Source: Oscillibacter sp. UBA6647 (GTDB lineage: Bacteria > Bacillota > Clostridia > Oscillospirales > Oscillospiraceae). Taken from it: DNA of 21,663 bases. A model generated the notes under the pieces. The model made no database searches, was not told where the DNA came from, and saw only the letters and a program-made list of their open reading frames with translations. Positions 14,164 to 20,500 of this stretch are shown here, in pieces (position 1 is the first letter of the stretch; every line of letters begins with the position of its first letter). The translations under genes and the position numbers were made by a program. Location of the stretch: contig DKLF01000004.1 in NCBI GenBank assembly GCA_002455655.1, positions 8,355 to 30,017 of the forward strand. The letters are read 5' to 3'.

Positions 14164-14928
14164 ATGGCCAGACGAAGAAATTACAACAGGAAGCGAAGGG
14201 GGAGATTCGGACTCCTCTATAAGCTGCTGTCCGTTTTGGCCATCTGCGTCGTGATTGTGGTGGCGCTGACCCTGTTTTTCCGGGTAAATACCATTGACGT
14301 TACCGGTGAAAGCCGCTATTCCGAAGCCGAGATTATCGAGGCCTCCGGACTGAACACAGGCGACAATTTGCTGCTTCTGAATAAATACGCCATTGCAAAG
14401 GACCTTCAACGGAAGCTGCCCTATATCGCGCTGGTGCGCATCAATCGAGTCCTGCCCGACACGTTGGCAATTGATGTGACGGAGAGCAAAGCGGCGCTGG
14501 CGGTGGTGCAGGCGGGATATACGTGGCTTGTAAGCCCCGAGGGCAAAATTGTGGAGCAGCGGGCGGCATCTGCCGCCGCCGACTTTGCGAAAATTGAGGG
14601 CTGCGAGCTGCTTCCTCCCGCCGTGGCCACCTTCATTCAGATGCCCACAGAGCGCCTGACACAGCAGGAGAGCCTGCTGGCGCTGATGGGCGCGCTGGAC
14701 GAGCAGGAGATGATGGAGGAGGTGGACTCCATCCGGTTGGATGACGCGGCGGTACTGACCATGGAGTATATGGAACGGTTCCGAGTGGAGCTGCCCTACG
14801 GTGCGGACTACTCCTATAAGCTCCGCACCCTGCGGGCAATTCTAGACAGCGGCAGAATTGAATCCAACGAGACGGGCGTGCTCCGCATGACGGGTGACGG
14901 CGGTCAAAACGTGTTCATCAAGGACTGA
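14164..14928 (+). CDS. ftsQ: divisome protein FtsQ/DivIB
   Basis: FtsQ/DivIB is a bitopic scaffold that links early and late division proteins through FtsL and DivIC. The 254-residue product has a very basic cytoplasmic start (MARRRNYNRKRRGRFG) and one membrane helix at about 19-40. An FtsQ-type POTRA domain begins at RVNTIDVTGESRYSEAEII, followed by the beta domain that starts near NRVLPDTLAIDVTE. TGGAG lies 8 bases before the ATG, and the murA stop is 21 bases upstream. Downstream lies a separate ftsZ promoter. Weakly conserved in sequence, but topology, POTRA and position agree. Confidence 0.9.
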   Translation: MARRRNYNRKRRGRFGLLYKLLSVLAICVVIVVALTLFFRVNTIDVTGESRYSEAEIIEASGLNTGDNLLLLNKYAIAKDLQRKLPYIALVRINRVLPDTLAIDVTESKAALAVVQAGYTWLVSPEGKIVEQRAASAAADFAKIEGCELLPPAVATFIQMPTERLTQQESLLALMGALDEQEMMEEVDSIRLDDAAVLTMEYMERFRVELPYGADYSYKLRTLRAILDSGRIESNETGVLRMTGDGGQNVFIKD

Positions 14929-14930
14929 TT

Positions 14931-14954
14931 GGAAAAACTGCCGGAAAAACTGCC
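14931..14954. repeat. tandem 12-bp direct repeat before the ftsZ promoter
   Basis: GGAAAAACTGCC occurs twice in perfect tandem, followed by a partial third unit (GGAAGA). The repeat begins two bases after the ftsQ stop and ends seven bases before the -35 element, a position suitable for an activator or repressor. It may equally be a slippage product. Confidence 0.7.
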
Positions 14955-14961
14955 GGAAGAC

Positions 14962-14990
14962 TTGACCCGGAGCGCAAAGTGTCTTATTAT
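14962..14990 (+). promoter_or_regulatory. sigma-A type promoter of ftsZ
   Basis: TTGACC at 14962-14967 and TATTAT at 14985-14990 are separated by 17 bases. The predicted start near 14997 gives a leader of about 78 bases. A dedicated ftsZ promoter inside the cluster is usual in Firmicutes. Confidence 0.7.
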
Positions 14991-15030
14991 TAGTAAGAAT
15001 AGGGCTATGCGTGCCAATTTACACAGGCAA

Positions 15031-15067
15031 GGAGGAGATTCCTCCCGATACGAACGACAGCAGGAGG
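15031..15067 (+). promoter_or_regulatory. ftsZ leader with decoy and true Shine-Dalgarno around an anti-Shine-Dalgarno
   Basis: GGAGGA at 15031-15036 pairs with TCCTCC at 15040-15045 over a three-base loop. The true ribosome site AGGAGG at 15062-15067, 7 bases before the ftsZ ATG, can pair with the same CCTCC. The two pairings are mutually exclusive, so the upstream copy could keep the real site free. This is a sequence observation; no function is shown. Confidence 0.4.
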
Positions 15068-15074
15068 CAGCTTT

Positions 15075-16259
15075 ATGGCATTTGGATTGGAAACCGGCCC
15101 GGACGCCGTGGTGAACATCAAGGTGATCGGCGTCGGCGGCGGCGGAAATAACGTGGTTAACCGTATGGTCCGCTCCGGCACCAAGGGTGTGGACTTTGTG
15201 GCCATCAATACGGACAAGCAGGCGCTGAACGTGTCCAGCGCTACCTATAAAATTCAGATCGGTGAAAAACTGACCCACGGGCAGGGGGCGGGTTCGGACC
15301 CGGAGGTGGGCCGCAAGTCCGCCGAGGAGAGCCGCAGCCAGATTGCCAAGGCGCTGGAGGACACGGACATGGTGTTCATCACCGCCGGAATGGGCGGAGG
15401 CACAGGCACAGGCGGCGCGCCCATCGTGGCGGAGATCGCCAAGGAACTGGAAATTCTCACTGTGGCGGTGGTGACCAAGCCCTTTGGCTTTGAGGGCCGC
15501 CGCCGGATGCAGCAGGCGGAAAAGGGCATCTCGGAGCTGAAGGACAAGGTGGACTCTCTGGTCATCATCCCCAACGAGCGGCTCAAGCACGCCACAGACC
15601 AGAAAATTACATTTGCCAACGCCTTTGAAATCGCGGACGATGTGCTGCGTCAGGCGGTGCAGTCTATTTCTGATTTGATTCGGGATACCGGGTTTATCAA
15701 CCTGGACTTTGCCGACGTGACCACCATTATGAAGGGCGCGGGTCTGGCCCACATGGGCGTTGGCCGCGCAGCAGGCAAGGGCAAGGCCGAGGAGGCCGCC
15801 AGAATGGCAATTTCCAGTCCCTTGTTGGAAACTTCTATCGCAGGGGCCCATGGCGTGCTCATCAACGTCACCGGTTCCATGGACATTGGACTGGAGGAGG
15901 TGGAGCAGGCTGCCACGCTGGTGCAGGAGGCTGTCAATATGGACGCCATCACCATCTTCGGTGCGCAGTTTGACGAAAACCTTGAAGATGAAATCCGCGT
16001 GACCGTCATTGCCACCGGTTTTGAAAAGGCTGCCGCCGAGGTCCCCGCGCGGCAGGCTGCCCCTGCTGTTCCTTCCGCCACCTTTGCGGCTCCATCCGTG
16101 GAGGCGCCTGTGGTCCCGGCAGAGTCTGCCCCTGCGGCGCAGCAAATTACAGCGGAAGTGCCCCAGCCCCTGAGCACTGTGGACGATCCCAAGCCTCAGG
16201 AGCCGGAGGACGATCCTTTCGAAGACATCTTTAAGATTTTCAGCAAGCGGGACGACTGA
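15075..16259 (+). CDS. ftsZ: cell division GTPase FtsZ
   Basis: FtsZ is the tubulin-like GTPase that assembles the Z ring at midcell. Of 394 residues, the GTPase core covers about 13-320. It includes GVGGGGNNVVNRM near 19-31, the tubulin signature GGGTGTGG at 107-114, PFGFEGRRR near 136, and the catalytic T7 loop NLDFADV at 209-215. A linker rich in Ala and Pro (about 330-375) leads to the tail DPFEDIFKIFSKRDD. That tail differs from the usual D-I-P-x-F-L-R core that binds FtsA, SepF or ZipA. The ATG is preceded by AGGAGG. The gene has its own promoter and is followed by a strong terminator, so it is both part of the cluster and separately expressed. Confidence 0.97.
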   Translation: MAFGLETGPDAVVNIKVIGVGGGGNNVVNRMVRSGTKGVDFVAINTDKQALNVSSATYKIQIGEKLTHGQGAGSDPEVGRKSAEESRSQIAKALEDTDMVFITAGMGGGTGTGGAPIVAEIAKELEILTVAVVTKPFGFEGRRRMQQAEKGISELKDKVDSLVIIPNERLKHATDQKITFANAFEIADDVLRQAVQSISDLIRDTGFINLDFADVTTIMKGAGLAHMGVGRAAGKGKAEEAARMAISSPLLETSIAGAHGVLINVTGSMDIGLEEVEQAATLVQEAVNMDAITIFGAQFDENLEDEIRVTVIATGFEKAAAEVPARQAAPAVPSATFAAPSVEAPVVPAESAPAAQQITAEVPQPLSTVDDPKPQEPEDDPFEDIFKIFSKRDD

Positions 16260-16263
16260 CACG

Positions 16264-16337
16264 CCGATCCCGACGGATCGGACAGCCCTTCGTTTAAAGA
16301 AACCTGCGCAGGGTCGCATACCTACGAGGGCGAAGTA
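16264..16337 (+). other. possible structured 3' UTR or small RNA after ftsZ
   Basis: The stretch between the ftsZ stop and its terminator holds three nested or adjacent pairings. CCGATCC/GGATCGG is at 16264-16281, a CCTGCGCAGG self-complementary segment lies near 16302-16311, and GCCCTTCGT pairs with ACGAGGGC over about 16286-16332 with one bulge. I do not recognise a known RNA family. Evidence is base pairing only. Confidence 0.25.
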
Positions 16338-16368
16338 TATACCGGGCCAGAAAACCACAAATTTACTT

Positions 16369-16412
16369 AAATCCGCCAGAAGGTTCTCAAAGGGCCTTTT
16401 GGCGGATTTTTT
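16369..16412 (+). terminator. intrinsic terminator after ftsZ
   Basis: AAATCCGCCA at 16369-16378 pairs with TGGCGGATTT at 16400-16409. Further internal pairs (one G-U, then A-U and G-C) extend the stem to about 15 bp, and TTT follows. It ends the dcw cluster. Confidence 0.88.
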
Positions 16413-16667
16413 ACCCACCGACTTATAAAAAAATTAGCAGATTTTAGGGAAAACGCATAACTTTGCAGAGGATATTTTCAGAAACCGCCGGGGCGCGGCG
16501 CAGGAAGTTGTTTCCATGGCAGTACCGCCGGTATTTTCAACGGCAGAAATCTGCCGGTTTGCAAACAGTAAGCATGCCGGCGAAAAAGAAAAGAAACAAA
16601 GAGAGAGAACGCCGGCTTCTTTTCTGAAAGCCCGGCACGCGCCGGACTTTCAGAAAGGGGCGATTCA
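16413..16667 (+). promoter_or_regulatory. long structured leader of spoIVB
   Basis: There is no gene in these 255 bases. The first part is AT-rich and contains GCATAAC near 16454, a weak match to a sporulation-sigma -10. Hairpins follow: CGGCAG/CTGCCG at 16541-16556, and GCCGGCG/CGCCGGC at 16576-16616 around a purine loop. A stem of about 17 bp at 16619-16658 has one internal mismatch and an ACGC tip; its right arm includes AGAAAGG, the ribosome site of spoIVB. The purine loop segment 16587-16595 can also pair with 16617-16625, which would compete with that stem. A translational control element is plausible. Confidence 0.45.
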
Positions 16668-17711
16668 ATGGATGAAACGGCTGAGAAAACAAAAAATTCA
16701 AAAAGCGGCCGCGCGGGCGGGGCGGCACTGGGGCTGGCGGCTATGCTTCTGGCGTCCACGCTGATGATCCCGGCGGCCGCGGCGGACCTTTCCTCCGCCC
16801 GGACGTTGGTCCCCGTGGGACACACTGTTGGTATCAAATTGTTTTCAAGGGGCGTTCTGGTGGTGAAGCTGGCGGAGGGAAACACACCCGCCAAAGCCTG
16901 CGGTCTCACAGCAGGCGACGTCATTGTCCAGTGCGCCGGAAACCAAATTACCTCCACGGAGCAGTTTCAATCTCTGCTGCAAGACGCTGCGGGGGAAAGT
17001 GCGAAGCTGGAGGTCCGCCGGGGAACGAAGCTGCTGGATTTAAGCGTCACCGCGGATGACAATGACGGAGACGGAAAATTCGCCATTGGCGCATGGATTC
17101 GGGACAGCATGGCCGGAATCGGCACCATGACCTTTTACGACCCCGAGAGCAACACCTTCGGCGCGCTGGGCCACGGCGTTACGGACGTGGACACCGCCGC
17201 CCTGATGCCCTTTTCTTCCGGTTCGATTCTGCCCTCCACCGTGAAAACGGTAAAGCGGGGCGAAACGGGCGCGGCAGGAGAGCTGAAGGGAAATTTTGAC
17301 ATGACGGTGGATACCGGCGACCTTTACGCAAATACCTCCAACGGCGTGTTTGGAACCCTGACGGATCAGGAGCTGATGGAGCGTCTGGGGGACAAGGCAC
17401 TGCCCGTGGCGGAAAATGATCAGGTTCACACAGGAAAAGCCACAATCCTTGCAAATGTGGACGGAGACACAGTCAATGAATATGAAATTGAAATCACAAA
17501 AATTCTCAGCACTGATCCTGCGGGCCGAAACTTGCTCATTACGGTGACAGACCCCGAGCTTTTGGAAAAAACCGGCGGCATTGTGCAGGGAATGAGCGGC
17601 TCACCCATTCTTCAGGACGGACGACTGGCAGGCGCTGTGACCCATGTTTTGCTGGGCGATCCCACCCGGGGTTATGGGCTATTGATACAAAATATGCTGG
17701 AAAACACGTAA
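16668..17711 (+). CDS. spoIVB: SpoIVB signalling serine protease
   Basis: SpoIVB (peptidase family S55) is made in the forespore, secreted into the space between the two membranes, and triggers SpoIVFB-mediated activation of sigma-K. The 347-residue product has an N-terminal membrane segment at about 18-38 ending in AAAAD, and a PDZ domain at about 60-128 (GNTPAKACGLTAGDVIV). The protease domain has TMTFYDPESNTFGALGHGV with His169, Asp295 in TDPELLEKTGG, and Ser310 in GMSGSP. The Asp-Ser spacing of 15 equals that of the B. subtilis enzyme (D363, S378). AAAGGGG stands 7 bases before the ATG but falls in the hairpin at 16619-16658. In most endospore formers spo0A follows directly; here it lies 2.8 kb away. 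The protein is shorter than the Bacillus one. Confidence 0.94.
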   Translation: MDETAEKTKNSKSGRAGGAALGLAAMLLASTLMIPAAAADLSSARTLVPVGHTVGIKLFSRGVLVVKLAEGNTPAKACGLTAGDVIVQCAGNQITSTEQFQSLLQDAAGESAKLEVRRGTKLLDLSVTADDNDGDGKFAIGAWIRDSMAGIGTMTFYDPESNTFGALGHGVTDVDTAALMPFSSGSILPSTVKTVKRGETGAAGELKGNFDMTVDTGDLYANTSNGVFGTLTDQELMERLGDKALPVAENDQVHTGKATILANVDGDTVNEYEIEITKILSTDPAGRNLLITVTDPELLEKTGGIVQGMSGSPILQDGRLAGAVTHVLLGDPTRGYGLLIQNMLENT

Positions 17712-17789
17712 TATTTAAAAAAATCTGCCGACTTTCTCGTAGTATCTGCATAACCCGAGAAATAAAAATGCCAAATATTTAAAATTTTG
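17690..17789. repeat. left copy of the duplicated spoIVB-spo0A junction
   Basis: This stretch, from the last codons of spoIVB into the spacer, matches 20297-20397. From 17690 to 17768 the two align without gaps at a constant offset of 2607, with 51 of 79 bases equal by my count. AAATATGCTG, CTGCCGA, TGCATAAC and AATAAAAA are in register. After a one-base indel, TGCCAA, TATTTA and AATT also match. Confidence 0.75.
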
Positions 17790-17885
17790 CTCCTCCAACC
17801 CTGCTTGTTCGCAAAAGAAAATCAAAAATGAGATCCGATTTTTGAAAAGAATAAATCACGAAGAAGGACTAGCTTTAAGCTGAAA

Positions 17886-17970
17886 ATGGAGATAAGCGGC
17901 AAGGGCCGTGGCTGCCAATGCCACACTCCAACTCATGTCTTTAACGGCAAGAAGAGCTCCCGGATGTACA
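17886..17970 (+). pseudogene. possible degraded 5' fragment of spo0A
   Basis: ATGGAGAT at 17886 matches the proposed first codons of spo0A at 20501. Then GCCAATG (17914 and 20534), ATG after exactly 14 more bases, and GGA 25 bases after that ATG recur in the same order. The segment between ATGGAGAT and GCCAATG is 5 bases shorter here, so the frame is shifted. Translated after the shift, it gives AVAANATLQLM, against VVIADANESYRAM in Spo0A. Base identity is scattered, so the call leans on the better-conserved DNA upstream. The fragment ends at the terminator-like hairpin that starts at 17955. Confidence 0.4.
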
Positions 17971-17988
17971 ATCCGGGAGCTTCTCTTT
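17955..17988 (+). terminator. terminator-like hairpin between spoIVB and mcp
   Basis: AGCTCCCGGAT at 17955-17965 pairs perfectly with ATCCGGGAGCT at 17971-17981 around GTACA, and TCTCTTT follows. The T run is interrupted, so efficiency is uncertain. It would end spoIVB transcription before the mcp promoter. Confidence 0.6.
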
Positions 17989-18084
17989 GGCCTGCTTATG
18001 ACAATAGAAGGCCGCCTAAATGCAGAGTGTGACAGCAATAAAAAGAAGAACAAAATTGGATATTTTTTTACAAAAAACAATTTG

Positions 18085-18113
18085 TTTCCATTTGTTTCGA
18101 CATAAGTTATAAT
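18085..18113 (+). promoter_or_regulatory. promoter of mcp
   Basis: TATAAT at 18108-18113 is a perfect -10. TTTCCA at 18085-18090, 17 bases upstream, is a four-of-six -35, and A/T-rich DNA precedes it. Predicted start is near 18120, leaving a leader of about 100 bases. Confidence 0.6.
18096..18102 (-). promoter_or_regulatory. putative 0A box in the mcp promoter spacer
   Basis: TTCGACA here is TGTCGAA on the other strand, the consensus core to which phosphorylated Spo0A binds. It lies between the -35 and -10 elements, where binding would be expected to repress. An exact heptamer is expected two or three times by chance in a window this size, so the position is the main argument. TTTGTTTC also repeats at 18081 and 18091. 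Confidence 0.4.
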
Positions 18114-18138
18114 CACCTAAATACGCTTTTTTTCAGGG

Positions 18139-18166
18139 ATTTTTGCGACGCGGAAGCGGCAAAAAT
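18139..18166 (+). other. hairpin with GNRA tetraloop in the mcp leader
   Basis: ATTTTTGC at 18139-18146 pairs with GCAAAAAT at 18159-18166. Inside, CGC and GCG close a GGAA tetraloop, with a two-base GA bulge on the left. TTTA follows. It could attenuate or stabilise the mcp message. It does not fit the c-di-GMP riboswitch consensus that often precedes such genes. Confidence 0.5.
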
Positions 18167-18218
18167 TTTAAAAGTAGCGGTAACAAATTTAAAAGTTTAA
18201 AGTAGTGGAGAGGTATTC

Positions 18219-20249
18219 ATGAAATCGATCAAGCTCAGACTGGTGGCAACATTCACCCTCATCATCCTGCTGGTTACAGCCGCATTGGGAGCTGCTGCAA
18301 TTTATGTAGTCAGCAAGGACCTGCTTTCCGACGCGCGAGACGATCTGGGGGCCATCGCACAGGCGCAGGCCCAGTATATTTCCTCCGAGAACAGCGCGCA
18401 GCTTTTGTATATGGACGGGCTGGCACAGGTTCCCGCAATCACTGACAGCGCGGCCCCTCTGGACGAAAAAATTGCCTATTTCGAGGCGGAGGCCAAGCGC
18501 TCGGGGTATATCCTCTTCGGCTTCGCGGATAAAACCGGCAAGGCCGTCATCCTGAACAGCAGCCGGGAGACAAACGACGTGTCCGACCGTCCCTTTTTCC
18601 AGTCGGCTATTCAGGGAACCCCCACTGCTTCTGATTTGATGTTTAGTAAGCTGGATGGAAAGCCAGTGCTGGTATATGCCGCCCCGGTGTATGAAAACGG
18701 CCAGATTATCGGCGTTTTGTACGGCAGAAGAGACGGAATGACCCTCAGTAAAATCTGCGAAAATGTCACTTATAAAAACACCGGATACGGATACATCGTC
18801 AACAACGAGGGCGTCAAGGTGGCCCACAAAAATACCGACCTTGTGCTTCGGCAAGATAACGACATTGAGAATGGAAAAACCGACCCCGCGCTTGAAGCCT
18901 TGGGCGCACTCACGCAGCAGATGACCACGCGCCAGAAGGGCGGCGGTGAATATACATACAACGGCAAGGAAAAGCTGGTGGAATTCACCCCCATCGAGGG
19001 CAGTCCCTGGATTCTGGCGATGACGCTGGAAACGAACGAGGTGATTGAGCGGACGCACGTCCTCACGCAGATGCTGGTGCTGCTGTGCGTGGTGATGGCG
19101 GCGATAGGCGCGGCTGTCACATGGCTGATCAGCGGCTCAATCGCAAAGCCTATCAAGTCCATCACAAAGGCTGCGCAGCAGATTGCCGACGGAAATTTCG
19201 ACGTTCAGCTTTCGGTCAAGTCCAAGGACGAGATGGGCCGCCTTTCCGATGCATTCCAGCTCACCATTCAGAGACTGGTCAATTATCAGGGCTATATTGA
19301 TGAAATTTCCGACGTGCTGTCCTGTGTGGCCGGCGGCGATCTGACGGTTGCGCTTCAAAGAGAATACGCGGGACAGTTCAAAAAAATTAAGGACAATCTT
19401 CAAGCCATGCTGGACAATCTGGACGGCACGCTGCTGCAAATTCATCAGTCCGCGGATTTTGTGGACGGCGATGCGGAGCAGGTTTCCATCGGTGCGCAGG
19501 CCCTTTCAAGAGGCGCGACGGAGCAGGCCAGCGCCGTGGAGCAGCTTTCCGCCTCCATTGAGGAAGTCACCGGGCAGATTCGGCAAAACGCGGAAAATGC
19601 CAGACTGGCGCAAGAGAAGGCGGAGTTTGCGGGACGGGAGCTGCGCAGCAGCAACGACCACATGCAGGAAATGGTTGCTGCCATGGGCGAGATTTCCTTC
19701 AAATCCTCCGAGATTATGAAGATTATCAAGATCATTGAGGACATTTCCTTCCAGACCAACATTCTGGCGCTGAACGCGGCGGTGGAAGCCGCCCGTGCCG
19801 GGCAGCACGGCAAGGGCTTTGCCGTGGTGGCGGACGAGGTGCGCAATCTGGCCGGGAAATCGGCGGTGGCCGCCAAGGATACCACTGCTCTCATTGAACA
19901 GACGCTGGCGGCAGTGCAAAACGGAAGCAGGACTGCGGACGTCACTGCCAAGGCAATGGAGGCCAGCGCCAGAGAGACGGCTGAGGCTGTTGATCTGATT
20001 GACAAAATCGCCGCCGCCTCGCAGGAGCAGGCCATGGCGATTGTCCAGATCAATCAGGGCGTGGGGCAGATTTCGTCGGTGGTCCAGACCAATGCCGCCA
20101 CAGCGGAGGAGAGCGCTGCCGCCAGTCAGGAGATGTCGGAGCAGTCTGCCTTGCTGAAGGGTCTGCTGGCCGGGTTTAAGCTGCGGCAGAGCGGCGTCCC
20201 CAAAGAGCGGGATTCCGCGCCCGATTTCCAGAGCGCGGACGTCTCTTGA
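18219..20249 (+). CDS. methyl-accepting chemotaxis protein with extracellular Cache domain
   Basis: This transmembrane chemoreceptor of 676 residues would sense a small molecule outside the cell and signal through CheA and CheW. A first membrane helix (about 7-30) precedes an extracellular Cache-type sensor region (about 35-280, including DRPFFQSAIQG and GYGYIVNNEGVKVAH). A second helix at about 285-305 leads to a HAMP domain (about 306-360) and what may be a second HAMP-like stretch. The cytoplasmic methyl-accepting coiled coil has its hairpin tip, EDISFQTNILALNAAVEAARAG, at about residues 507-528. No C-terminal NWETF-type CheR tether is present. GGAGAGG is 5 bases before the ATG. The gene splits the usual spoIVB-spo0A pair; no other motility gene is in view. 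The ligand is unknown. Confidence 0.94.
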   Translation: MKSIKLRLVATFTLIILLVTAALGAAAIYVVSKDLLSDARDDLGAIAQAQAQYISSENSAQLLYMDGLAQVPAITDSAAPLDEKIAYFEAEAKRSGYILFGFADKTGKAVILNSSRETNDVSDRPFFQSAIQGTPTASDLMFSKLDGKPVLVYAAPVYENGQIIGVLYGRRDGMTLSKICENVTYKNTGYGYIVNNEGVKVAHKNTDLVLRQDNDIENGKTDPALEALGALTQQMTTRQKGGGEYTYNGKEKLVEFTPIEGSPWILAMTLETNEVIERTHVLTQMLVLLCVVMAAIGAAVTWLISGSIAKPIKSITKAAQQIADGNFDVQLSVKSKDEMGRLSDAFQLTIQRLVNYQGYIDEISDVLSCVAGGDLTVALQREYAGQFKKIKDNLQAMLDNLDGTLLQIHQSADFVDGDAEQVSIGAQALSRGATEQASAVEQLSASIEEVTGQIRQNAENARLAQEKAEFAGRELRSSNDHMQEMVAAMGEISFKSSEIMKIIKIIEDISFQTNILALNAAVEAARAGQHGKGFAVVADEVRNLAGKSAVAAKDTTALIEQTLAAVQNGSRTADVTAKAMEASARETAEAVDLIDKIAAASQEQAMAIVQINQGVGQISSVVQTNAATAEESAAASQEMSEQSALLKGLLAGFKLRQSGVPKERDSAPDFQSADVS

Positions 20250-20267
20250 TGATATTTCCGACACGGC

Positions 20268-20324
20268 TTTCTTCTAGATAATGCCCTTTTTCTTCGAAAT
20301 ATGCTGAAAGACAAACGGATTTGA
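20268..20324 (+). pseudogene. possible degraded 3' end of a second spoIVB copy
   Basis: In the frame that matches spoIVB at an offset of 2607, the codons read ALFLRNMLKDKRI then TGA at 20322-20324, beside GLLIQNMLENT and the stop in spoIVB. AAATATGCTG is identical (17690-17699 and 20297-20306). Further upstream the match fades, by about 20277. Only a C-terminal scrap remains, with no start codon or protease domain. Confidence 0.45.
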
Positions 20325-20397
20325 AATGTTCCTGCCGAATTTACCGTGACAGATGCATAACGGGTCGAATAAAAAATGCCAATTATTTACAATTCCG
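20297..20397. repeat. right copy of the duplicated spoIVB-spo0A junction
   Basis: This is the partner of 17690-17789, in direct orientation. It carries the same ordered words (AAATATGCTG, CTGCCGA, TGCATAAC, AATAAAAA, TGCCAA, TATTTA, AATT) and one extra A in the A run. It leads directly to the spo0A promoter, so it is likely the native spacer or its descendant. Confidence 0.75.
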
Positions 20398-20399
20398 TC

Positions 20400-20428
20400 T
20401 TGCAAAGACTGTCCGTTTATGGTAAATT
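20400..20428 (+). promoter_or_regulatory. putative sigma-A type promoter of spo0A
   Basis: TTGCAA at 20400-20405 and TAAATT at 20423-20428 are 17 bases apart. The -10 is a four-of-six match. No terminator is visible between mcp and here, so read-through from mcp may add to spo0A expression. A GTCGAAT at 20364-20370 resembles a sigma-H -10, but I find no AGGA-type -35 at the right distance. Confidence 0.45.
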
Positions 20429-20500
20429 ATAGAAAACCCAATCCGAACTTTTGGGAAATCGGAAGAAATTTCAATGAAGAGATGGAGGACAGGTTGCGTT

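Larger units (their letters stand above)
17712..18218. other. 507-base spacer between spoIVB and mcp
   Basis: I see no intact gene here. In order it holds the left copy of the junction repeat, the possible spo0A fragment (17886-17970), a terminator-like hairpin (17955-17988), an AT-rich stretch with the mcp promoter and a Spo0A-like box (18085-18113), and a leader hairpin (18139-18166). Short frames on both strands across 17856-18116 lack ribosome sites and recognisable content. Confidence 0.6.

Noticed and set aside
14904..16418. A 504-codon frame antisense to ftsZ
   Set aside because: It is a codon-bias shadow of a GC-rich gene, crosses the ftsZ promoter and terminator, and has no coherent protein features.
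16450..16462. GCATAAC as a forespore sigma -10 for spoIVB
   Set aside because: Match to the sigma-G or sigma-F consensus is partial and no -35 partner was found; the same word in the junction repeats shows it can occur in other contexts.
17856..18116. Short frames on both strands in the spoIVB-mcp spacer
   Set aside because: No ribosome sites or recognisable domains; they run across the terminator-like hairpin and the mcp promoter.
17790..18218. A c-di-GMP (GEMM-type) riboswitch in front of the chemoreceptor gene
   Set aside because: The location is typical, but the conserved core words and the paired helices of either class are not present.
20334..20370. A sigma-H promoter for spo0A
   Set aside because: GTCGAAT fits the -10, but the nearest GAATTT-like -35 is about 21 bases away, too far for sigma-H.
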